Of a stretch of 13,905 nt of DNA, positions 6,927 through 12,456 are shown one piece after another. The translations under genes were made by a program, and so were the position numbers. How positions within the stretch are numbered: position 1 is the stretch's first letter; each line of letters opens with the position of its first letter. Origin of the DNA: Acidimicrobiia bacterium (GTDB taxonomy: Bacteria > Actinomycetota > Acidimicrobiia > Acidimicrobiales > CATQHL01); assembly GCA_021296435.1 (NCBI GenBank), contig JAGWAK010000057.1:1-13905 (forward strand), given 5' to 3'. The notes below the pieces were generated by a model. The model worked only from the letters and a program-made list of their open reading frames with translations, ran no database searches and had not been told where the DNA came from.

Positions 6927-7883
6927 GTGAGTGGTCACGGGCGCATCCCGTGGGGGGTCTGGTTCGAACCCACGCAGCCGGTGACGCGGCTGGTGGCTCT
7001 GGCGGGCCTCGCCGAAGGCCTCGGCGCCGAGGTCTGCCTCGTGGCGGACGAGGGCACCGAGCGAGATGTCTACGTGGCGCTGACCGCCATTCTGGCTGCC
7101 ACCGACGCTCTCGTCGTGGGGCCGGCGATCACCAATCCCTTCTCGCGTCACCCCGTGACCACGGCGGCTGCCGTGGCCACTCTTGACGAGATGGCGCCGG
7201 GACGCGTCTGGCACGGCCTCGGCGTGGGCGGGAGCCGCGTCCTGGCGCCGCTGCAACTCGAACCGGAGCGGCCCTACTCGGCTCTCGTCGACACGTTCGT
7301 GGCCAACCGCCGCCTGCTCAGCGGCAGACGGGCCGGGCCGGCGTCCCTGGACTGGTTCCACGGAGACGTCCCCATGGCGGTGGCAGGACGGGGACCACGA
7401 GTGCAGCGTTTCGCTGCAGCCGAGGCCGACTGGGTGATCCTCTCGGCCAAGGCTCTGGCCGAGTTGCCCGAGGCGGCCGCGGCGATCCGCGGCGGCGGTG
7501 CCCGCGTCGCCTGGTCGGCGTACCTCGCCTACAGCGGCACCGAGCGCTGCCGCGCCCTGCGCCACTTCGCCTACATGGCCCTCGATGCGCCCGCCGACAT
7601 CCGCCAACAGGTCGGCCTCGACGAGCTGCGGGCGGCCAGGGTGCGCCGCGCCATGCTGGCCGGCCACCTCGACGAGGCCGCCGAGCATCTCCCCGAGTCG
7701 CTGCTCGACTTGTACGCGGTCACCGGCACGCCCACCGAGTGCGCGGCCCGGATCGCCGGCCTGCGCGACTCGTTCGACCTGTTCGTTCTCCCCATGAACG
7801 ACGAGGAGACCTGCGAGGAGCACATCGAAGCCGCCGCGGCGATCCTCGGTGCCGCCGCCGACCTGACCGCTACGACGGACTGA
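6927..7883 (+). CDS. Luciferase-like (probably F420-dependent) monooxygenase family protein
   Basis: 318 residues, a TIM-barrel oxidoreductase of the bacterial luciferase superfamily, whose members use FMNH2 or coenzyme F420 to oxidise or reduce diverse small molecules. Seen: a first strand GVWFEPTQPVTRLVALAGLAE, the stretch VGPAITNPFSRHPVTTAAAVATLDEMAPGR, then WHGLGVGG, a classic signature of the F420-using branch, and a C-terminal TGTPTECAARIAGLRDSFDLFVLP matching the usual end of the barrel. The GTG at 6927 is preferred because GAGGGG lies 6 nt upstream; an ATG at 6900 would add nine residues. It follows the amidohydrolase after 93 nt and may be co-transcribed, so the two could act on one nitrogen heterocycle (inference). 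The exact cofactor is not decidable from the motifs alone. Confidence 0.85.
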   Translation: MSGHGRIPWGVWFEPTQPVTRLVALAGLAEGLGAEVCLVADEGTERDVYVALTAILAATDALVVGPAITNPFSRHPVTTAAAVATLDEMAPGRVWHGLGVGGSRVLAPLQLEPERPYSALVDTFVANRRLLSGRRAGPASLDWFHGDVPMAVAGRGPRVQRFAAAEADWVILSAKALAELPEAAAAIRGGGARVAWSAYLAYSGTERCRALRHFAYMALDAPADIRQQVGLDELRAARVRRAMLAGHLDEAAEHLPESLLDLYAVTGTPTECAARIAGLRDSFDLFVLPMNDEETCEEHIEAAAAILGAAADLTATTD

Positions 7884-7884
7884 T

Positions 7885-8130
7885 GCGCCGGTTGATCATC
7901 GGTGCATTTGCCGACCCGTTGCTGTCGCAGGCTGCGCCGGTACTGCCGAGACTGTCCGGACAGGCACCGAGACAACCGGTGGGGCGACCACGACGGTTGT
8001 CACCGCAGCACCCCCCACGACGACCGCTGCGCCTCCCTCGACGACTGCGACCACCGCCGCCACGTCGACGACCGTCCCGCAACCTGAACCTCCCCGGGGC
8101 ACACCATTGTTCTACTGTCATCAGGTCTAG
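7885..8130 (+). pseudogene. Remnant of a Thr/Ala/Pro-rich secreted-protein linker (decayed coding sequence)
   Basis: No intact gene fits this roughly 350-base gap. In the frame starting at 7885, however, the translation is strongly biased: runs such as TETTGGATTTVVTAAPPTT and STTATTAATSTTVPQPEPP, ending in a TAG at 8128-8130. Such Thr/Pro/Ala-rich linkers are typical of secreted actinobacterial proteins, including the CAP protein just downstream. There is no usable start codon in this frame after the stop near 7862, and no recognisable domain. I read it as the 3' end of a lost or deleted secreted-protein gene. Chance low-complexity in repetitive ACG/ACC sequence is the alternative. Confidence 0.45.
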
Positions 8131-8146
8131 TGGCGCTACTCAAGTC

Positions 8147-8170
8147 TCCGAAGATTGGGAGCGCTTCGGA
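8147..8170 (+). other. Hairpin upstream of the CAP-protein gene
   Basis: TCCGAAG (8147-8153) and CTTCGGA (8164-8170) form a perfect 7-bp stem with a 10-nt loop. It lies just after the Thr-rich remnant stop and before the next gene, so it could be a leftover terminator of the decayed gene. No T-run follows. Confidence 0.4.
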
Positions 8171-8176
8171 TTCGCG

Positions 8177-8204
8177 TTGGCACTGATGGAGGGCTTTCCA
8201 TAGC
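8177..8204 (+). promoter_or_regulatory. Weak candidate promoter for the repeat/CAP gene
   Basis: TTGGCA (5 of 6 to the -35 consensus) at 8177-8182 is followed after 16 nt by CATAGC at 8199-8204 (3 of 6 to the -10 consensus). This is the only plausible pair in the gap before the GTG at 8239. The -10 match is poor. Confidence 0.25.
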
Positions 8205-8229
8205 TGTGTTATTGCCGTCGGATAGCCGT

Positions 8230-8235
8230 AGGAGG
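8230..8235 (+). promoter_or_regulatory. Shine-Dalgarno site AGGAGG with short spacing
   Basis: A perfect AGGAGG precedes the GTG at 8239 by only 3 nt, shorter than the usual 5-9. It still decides the start, because the GTG is followed at once by a good signal peptide and the next in-frame GTG (8257) is 21 nt away. Confidence 0.6.
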
Positions 8236-8238
8236 CTC

Positions 8239-8832
8239 GTGGTCCGTTCGATAGCGGTGTTGCTGGGGGCCTTGGCGGTTTTCGCGACGACTCCAGCTGT
8301 GGTCGGGGCGCAGATTGTCGTGGACGGCGGTGGGGTCGAGGTGCGGATCGTGGCGCGGCGGGTGGCTGGTGAGCGGGTGGAGTTCGGGCTCCAGCAGCAG
8401 GAAGTCAACGGTGATTGGGGGGAGCGGTTGTTGCCGCGGCAGCGGTTCTTTCCGGCGTCGGCTTCGGTTGGGCGCTGGCTGGTGAGTACTCCGGTGACCG
8501 TGGGGCGCGGCGATGGGTCTTCGGCGTTGCCTCCTGCGATTGATACGACTGTTGGCGGCGATGATTCGCCGACGTCCGTCGGCGGCGTTGAGGTGCGGAT
8601 CGTGGCTCGGCGGGGCGCCGGTGGTCGGGTGGAGTTCGGGCTTCAGCAGCGGGAGACCGGTGGTGGTTGGGGGGAGCGGTTGTTGCCGCGGCAGCGGTTC
8701 TATCCCACCGATGCGCGGCTTGGGCGCTGGCTGGTCAGCACGCCGCTGACAGTCCGTGCCCCCGGCAATCGACTCGACGCCAGACGATGGCGCGCCTCCG
8801 GAGGCGGCGACTTCGCCATCGACGACCGATGA
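8239..8832 (+). CDS. Secreted protein N-terminal part: signal peptide plus two 57-residue modules (5' fragment of a frameshifted gene)
   Basis: As read, 197 residues. Residues 1-25 form a signal peptide (VVRSIAVLLGALAVFATTP, cleavage probably after VVGA). Two tandem modules of exactly 57 residues follow (8332-8502 and 8584-8754), joined by a Gly/Ser/Thr linker containing PPAIDTTVGG. Right after the second module the frame runs into non-coding-like sequence (NRLDARRWRASGGGDFAIDDR) and stops at 8832. The +1 frame instead continues with PPAIDSTPDDGAP, clearly the same linker type, into a CAP protein. The original gene therefore most likely spanned 8239-9832 (about 530 residues), broken by one extra base near the C5 tract at 8759-8763. 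Sequencing error, true mutation, or programmed shift cannot be told apart here. The modules are unrecognised. Confidence 0.8.
   Translation: MVRSIAVLLGALAVFATTPAVVGAQIVVDGGGVEVRIVARRVAGERVEFGLQQQEVNGDWGERLLPRQRFFPASASVGRWLVSTPVTVGRGDGSSALPPAIDTTVGGDDSPTSVGGVEVRIVARRGAGGRVEFGLQQRETGGGWGERLLPRQRFYPTDARLGRWLVSTPLTVRAPGNRLDARRWRASGGGDFAIDDR
8332..8502 (+). repeat. 57-residue envelope module, copy A1 (CAP-protein gene)
   Basis: Begins GVEVRIVARR, contains VEFGLQQQE and WGERLLPRQRFF, ends GRWLVSTPVTV. Shared pattern of all four copies: VRI-x-AR, E-(F/L)-x-LQ, WG-x-R-x-LP-x-R, GRWL-x-S-x-P-x-T. It shares a 35-nt identical stretch (8415-8449) with copy A2. Confidence 0.85.
8584..8754 (+). repeat. 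57-residue envelope module, copy A2 (CAP-protein gene)
   Basis: Begins GVEVRIVARRGAG, contains VEFGLQQRE and WGERLLPRQRFY, ends GRWLVSTPLTV. It starts 252 nt after copy A1, and the 35-nt stretch at 8667-8701 is identical to 8415-8449. The reading frame breaks immediately after this copy. Confidence 0.85.
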
Positions 8833-9832
8833 TGGCGCGCAACCGACGACGACCGGCACCTCCGAGCCGCAGGCGAGCCTTGCGGAGCGGCTGCCCCCGC
8901 TCGTTCTGGACGGCGTGAACGGGCTGCGGGGAGGATTGCCGCCGCTGGTGCTCAGCGACGGTGTGACGGCCGCGGCGCAGGCGCTGGCGGAGGCCATGGC
9001 CAACGCCTCGGACTGGCAGCCCGACTTCGACTTCGGGCCGCACCTGCAGGCTGAGTGGGATGTGTGGCGTTTCGTGACGGCGCGGTGGACGACCCGGGAT
9101 CCCGGCGACCCCGCCACAGTCCGGTTGCTGAGCGACGTCCTGCTCGGCATGCCCGCCTACGGCAGTGCTTCGGTGACGTGCGAGTTGTGCACGCATCTCG
9201 GCGTGGGTGTCGCCACCGCACACGGGCGGACGTACGCCACGGCCCTCGTGGCAGGGCGGGCGCCTGCCGACGCCGTGATCGCCGCGGCCGAGGCGGAGAT
9301 GGCCGACCTGGTCAACGGGTTGCGTGCCGGGCTGGGGCTTCGGGCGCTCACCTACGACGCCGACATCGCCGCCATCGCCCGCCGCTGGTCCGAGACGATG
9401 GGCGCCGAGGAGCGCCTCTACCACAATCCCGACTACTGGCGGCAGTACCCGACAGGAGCGCGGAGCGGGGCGGAGAACGTATCGAGGATCACCGCGCCGC
9501 TCTCGCTTCGCGCCGCCGTCCGTGACGCCTTCGACGGCCTCGTGGACAGCCCGTCGCACTACGCCAACATGGTCAATCCCGGCTACACCCACCTGGGCGT
9601 CGGCCTCGCCCTCGACAACGGCTCCCTGTGGGTGACGCAGAACTTCGCCCAGTACGCACCTGGCGCCAGAACCACTGCGGGAACCCCGCTGGCGACCGCA
9701 ACCGGCTCGACGAGCGGATCCAATGGCGCCGGCACCCCTCCCGACACCAGCACCGGCCCGGCGCCAGAAGAACCCGACAACCAGCGACCATCTGCCGTCC
9801 AACGACGCCCACTTGCCCTGACGGCTACCTAG
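8756..9832 (+). CDS. CAP-superfamily (SCP/PR-1-like) domain protein, probably the 3' part of the frameshifted secreted protein
   Basis: 358 residues from the internal GTG. After a Thr/Pro-rich linker come two CAP-like domains. The second (about residues 187-302; NGLRAGLGLRALTYDADIAA onward) keeps the CAP cavity residues His223 (YHNPDY), Glu240 (GAENV) and His268 (SPSHYANMVNP), then GYTHLGVGLAL and LWVTQNFAQY. The first (about residues 55-172) repeats the frame of the fold (NGLRGGLPPLVLSDGVTAAA, later CTHLGVGVATAHGRTYATAL) but lacks the His/Glu motifs. A Thr/Pro-rich tail of about 55 residues ends the protein. Started from the GTG it would have no signal peptide, which supports fusion to the upstream frame. 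CAP proteins act outside the cell, often binding lipids or wall components; the exact role is unknown. A strong hairpin follows the stop. Confidence 0.82.
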   Translation: MPPAIDSTPDDGAPPEAATSPSTTDDGAQPTTTGTSEPQASLAERLPPLVLDGVNGLRGGLPPLVLSDGVTAAAQALAEAMANASDWQPDFDFGPHLQAEWDVWRFVTARWTTRDPGDPATVRLLSDVLLGMPAYGSASVTCELCTHLGVGVATAHGRTYATALVAGRAPADAVIAAAEAEMADLVNGLRAGLGLRALTYDADIAAIARRWSETMGAEERLYHNPDYWRQYPTGARSGAENVSRITAPLSLRAAVRDAFDGLVDSPSHYANMVNPGYTHLGVGLALDNGSLWVTQNFAQYAPGARTTAGTPLATATGSTSGSNGAGTPPDTSTGPAPEEPDNQRPSAVQRRPLALTAT

Positions 9833-9868
9833 GCGGTCCGCCGGTCGTACGATCATTTAGGTAGTAGT

Positions 9869-9902
9869 CGGACGGTTTGATCAGTAGCGATCGGACCGTC
9901 TG
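9869..9902 (+). terminator. Strong hairpin between convergent secreted-protein genes
   Basis: A 14-bp stem (9869-9882 with 9889-9902) encloses the 6-nt loop AGTAGC. The core arms are GACGGTTTGATC and GATCGGACCGTC. In RNA from the plus strand, three pairs are G-U wobbles and all others are Watson-Crick; in RNA from the minus strand the wobbles become C-A mismatches. The structure is therefore best formed in the transcript of the CAP gene, 36 nt after its stop. Only a weak T-rich tail follows (TGCTCATTTG), so termination is probable but not certain. Confidence 0.65.
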
Positions 9903-9956
9903 CTCATTTGATGCTTCGCTCCGGGTATCGATCCTGTCCGGAGGCGCCCGCAGTTC

Positions 9957-12182
9957 CTATGGAGTCGGCGACGCCACGAGGTTGTCCGTCCCGACGTAGA
10001 AGAACTCCCACGGTTCGGGATCGGGCCCCTGGTTCTCGACTCCGGCGGGATAGCTCGGTATGAAGCCGTGCCTCTTGGCCTCGAGGAAGTTGTCGGCGGC
10101 CAACCAGGCGTACGCCTCGGAGAATCTGAACTCGTTGATCCCGTGGTCGGCTGTTGCCAGATCGACTGCGTACCCCGTTTGATGCCGTGAGTAGCCCGGT
10201 GGCGCGACGATCCGGAGCGCCGTATGGATCCTCTCGTCCGTGTAGGGCGCCTTCAAGTGGCGGAAGAGGATGTATTCCTGCGTGTCGAAGCCACGGTATG
10301 CGGACGCCAGCGTGATCGGATTGCCGGCCTGCCGGGCTGCGGTGCTGAGAGCCGTGTAGGCGCGTGCCGCCTCGGGCTGGAGCAGCATCTGCTCGACACG
10401 CACCAGTTCATCCGACGACGCAACCACAGGCTGCAATCTGTAACCCCGGTCCTCGGCGATCTGTCGGATGCGCTCGTCGGTCTGCGCGTCGCCGGTCATG
10501 GCGGGACCGGCGGCGATGTCCACCAGGTTGGGCAACGTCACCGAATCGAGCAGCTCCTTGAACTGCTGACCGGAGAAGTGCCGCAGCTCCACATCCGGCT
10601 GCGCGGCGGAACCCGATGTGTCCTCCGGAGGAGTGAGGTCATAGGGCGTCGTTCCCGCGTGCCGCTCGCAGTCGCCCTCGATGAGGTCGTGCAGCCGGTC
10701 TACCCGCCAACCCCGGCCGGCCGGTCGCGGCGCTCCGTTCTCGTCGAGCAGATGCGGATGGAACTCCCAGCCGAGGATCCGGTCGCCGGCGAAGTCGATC
10801 TGCAGGACGCCCGTCTCACCGGTGATGCCCAATCTCGGGTGCCACACGAAGTTGCCCAGCGAATAGGCCACCAACCTCCCGTCGTCGAATTCGATCGACT
10901 GCAGAACGTGCGGATGGTGGCCGATGACGGCGTCGGCGCCGGCGTCGAACAGATCCTGGGCGAATGCCCGCTGCTCGGGGCTCGGACAGGTGGCCACCTC
11001 GATGCCCCAGTGGACGACGGCGATCACCACGTCCGCCTCGCCGGCGGCGGTTCGCACGCTGCCGAGCACGCGCTCCGGGTCGGTGTCGGTGGCGATGCCG
11101 GGCGTGTCGGGGCCGGCGGGGAAACTCCAGGGCACGATCATGGACACGCCGACGAACGCCACCGCCACGCCGCCGTCGACCTCCAGAACACGGTGCCGGA
11201 AGGCCTCGTCGTCGTTGGCTCCCGCCCCGAGGGCGACCACGCCGGCGGCCTCCAGGGAGGCGACCGTGTCGGCCAGGGCCTGCGCGCCGTAGTCCCTGGC
11301 GTGATTGTTCGCCAGGTTGGCGACGTCTATCCCGGCGTCGCCGATCCGCCGCGCCGCCGACGACGGGGCGCGGAAGGTGAACTGCTTGCCGATCGGCGTG
11401 CCGCGGTCGCTGATCGCCATCTCCACGTTCACCACGGCGAGGTCTCCCGAGGCCAGGGGCGGTTCGATGCCCGCGAACGGGTCGATCCCGGCCGGCTCGG
11501 TGCGGTCCATCAGCACGTCCCCGCCGGCGAGCAACGTCCACTCCGGCTGCGGCGGGGTGGCTGTCGCTCCGACCGGCGTCAGGGGCGAGCTGGTCAGCCA
11601 GCGTCCGGGCGCGCCGTCGGCGGGGATGAGCCGTCGCGTGGGCAGTTGGCGGGTTCCCCAGATTCCCTCGCTCCATCGTTGGAGCGCGAGTTCGATGCTC
11701 TCGCCGTCGACGATTCGCGCCGCGATGCGCACCTGTATTCCGGCCGGGGTCAGGGGCGAGCTGGTGAGCCAGCGTCCGGGCGTGGCGTCGGCGGGCATGA
11801 AACGTCTGGCGGGCAGTTGGCGGATTCCCCAGGTTCCCGCGCGCCGCTGCTGGAGCGCGAACTCCATGCTCCCGCCGTCGAGCATGCGCGCCGCGATGCG
11901 CACTTGCAGGCTCTCGTCCTGGTCCGCCGCCGCAACCTCGGCGCTGATAACGCTCGTCGCGAAGACGGCGGCGATGAGTGCGCACGCCACCAACTGCCGG
12001 ATCGACCAGGGTCGCCGCAGCGGTCCGGGCGATCGCCTGTTCCGACCACGAGCGCTGCGACCGTCGCGAACTCGCCGGGCACCGCACCGACCCGTGCGGT
12101 GCCTCGGGCACGAATCGCAGCCAACTCCACATTCCGGGTGGGCCGGTGACGCGGTTCGGGACGTCCTCGTCAAGGCTTCCAC
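9957..12182 (-). CDS. Secreted/anchored fusion: two 57-residue modules, CapA-like metallophosphatase, VanY-like M15 carboxypeptidase
   Basis: 741 residues from the GTG at 12182. A hydrophobic signal/anchor lies at residues 64-80 (LVACALIAAVFATSV, preceded by RRPWSIRQ). Two tandem 57-residue modules follow, then a CapA/PGA_cap metallophosphatase: GGDVLMDRT (Asp222), VNVEMAISDRG, NLANNHARDYG, VVHWG (His391), GHHPHV (His422, His423) and YSLGNFVW. The C-terminal 140 residues match D-Ala-D-Ala carboxypeptidase VanY: SAYRGFDTQ, PPGYSRHQTGYAVDLA (zinc ligand His667 and the following Asp) and EPWEFFYVG. The last normally reads EPWH; here the third zinc ligand is Glu726. The protein should act outside the membrane on wall peptide and/or a wall polymer. 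The start is uncertain: ATG 12236 and GTG 12323 are in frame, none has a Shine-Dalgarno, and the Arg-rich 60 residues before the signal look poorly conserved. Confidence 0.85.
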   Translation of the reverse strand: MEALTRTSRTASPAHPECGVGCDSCPRHRTGRCGARRVRDGRSARGRNRRSPGPLRRPWSIRQLVACALIAAVFATSVISAEVAAADQDESLQVRIAARMLDGGSMEFALQQRRAGTWGIRQLPARRFMPADATPGRWLTSSPLTPAGIQVRIAARIVDGESIELALQRWSEGIWGTRQLPTRRLIPADGAPGRWLTSSPLTPVGATATPPQPEWTLLAGGDVLMDRTEPAGIDPFAGIEPPLASGDLAVVNVEMAISDRGTPIGKQFTFRAPSSAARRIGDAGIDVANLANNHARDYGAQALADTVASLEAAGVVALGAGANDDEAFRHRVLEVDGGVAVAFVGVSMIVPWSFPAGPDTPGIATDTDPERVLGSVRTAAGEADVVIAVVHWGIEVATCPSPEQRAFAQDLFDAGADAVIGHHPHVLQSIEFDDGRLVAYSLGNFVWHPRLGITGETGVLQIDFAGDRILGWEFHPHLLDENGAPRPAGRGWRVDRLHDLIEGDCERHAGTTPYDLTPPEDTSGSAAQPDVELRHFSGQQFKELLDSVTLPNLVDIAAGPAMTGDAQTDERIRQIAEDRGYRLQPVVASSDELVRVEQMLLQPEAARAYTALSTAARQAGNPITLASAYRGFDTQEYILFRHLKAPYTDERIHTALRIVAPPGYSRHQTGYAVDLATADHGINEFRFSEAYAWLAADNFLEAKRHGFIPSYPAGVENQGPDPEPWEFFYVGTDNLVASPTP
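11571..11741 (-). repeat. 57-residue envelope module, copy B2 (CapA-VanY gene)
   Basis: Begins GIQVRIAARIVDG, contains IELALQRW and WGTRQLPTRRL, ends GRWLTSSPLTPV. Directly abuts copy B1 with no linker, period 171 nt, and is followed by the CapA domain after about ten residues. Confidence 0.85.
11742..11912 (-). repeat. 57-residue envelope module, copy B1 (CapA-VanY gene)
   Basis: Begins SLQVRIAARMLDG, contains MEFALQQRR and WGIRQLPARRF, ends GRWLTSSPLTPA. It is the first folded element after the signal/anchor segment, the same position the module takes in the CAP-protein gene. Confidence 0.85.
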
Positions 12183-12195
12183 GAACAAGCTCTGG

Positions 12196-12201
12196 ACAAT
12201 A
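12196..12201 (-). promoter_or_regulatory. Candidate -10 box for the CapA-VanY gene
   Basis: On the minus strand the hexamer is TATTGT, fitting TANNNT, 13 nt before the GTG at 12182. A start of transcription about 7 nt downstream would leave a leader of a few bases and would exclude the ATG at 12236. No good -35 box is seen. Confidence 0.3.
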
Positions 12202-12389
12202 CAACCGAGCGCCTTGCTGCGACCCTCCGTGCCCATCCGACGGCACGACGCCGGCGCCGCGTTCGAACATAACGCCGACGCCCGGGGGATCGTCGCGACA
12301 TATCGCGCGGTATTGGACAGCACGGCCCGGGCGGTGCGCCGTCGACCTCGGCTGCCGCCATGTGTCCCGGAGCCTGTTCAACCCAACCG

Positions 12390-12395
12390 TATACT
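12390..12395 (+). promoter_or_regulatory. Candidate -10 box for the STAS-GHKL-DUF4325 gene
   Basis: TATACT (5 of 6 to TATAAT), 61 nt upstream of the ATG at 12457. No matching -35 at 16-18 nt was found. The 274-base divergent gap (12183-12456) otherwise holds only the minus-strand -10 candidate and the ribosome binding site GAGGGG at 12443-12448. Confidence 0.4.
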
Positions 12396-12456
12396 CGCGG
12401 CCGACTATTGGACCGTCCGTCCGCGCAACGGAACCGGTACATGAGGGGTCCGCCGC

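Noticed and set aside
6219..7823. Long open frame (534 codons) on the minus strand spanning the amidohydrolase and monooxygenase genes
   Set aside because: It crosses the boundary of two well-supported genes on the other strand and resembles no protein family.
7870..8121. Gly/Arg-rich open frame on the minus strand in the 7884-8238 gap
   Set aside because: It is the complement of the Thr-rich frame, has no ribosome binding site, and its Arg/Gly runs are what GC-rich antisense sequence gives.
8750..8763. Programmed +1 frameshift as the explanation of the split CAP gene
   Set aside because: No rare-codon or stop-codon slippery signal is visible in the original frame at the switch point; a one-base indel in the C tract is simpler.
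10224..12149. Long open frame (641 codons) on the plus strand opposite the CapA-VanY gene
   Set aside because: It is antisense to a gene with clear CapA and VanY motifs, and its translation is Arg/Gly-rich with no recognisable domain; long shadow frames are expected at this GC.
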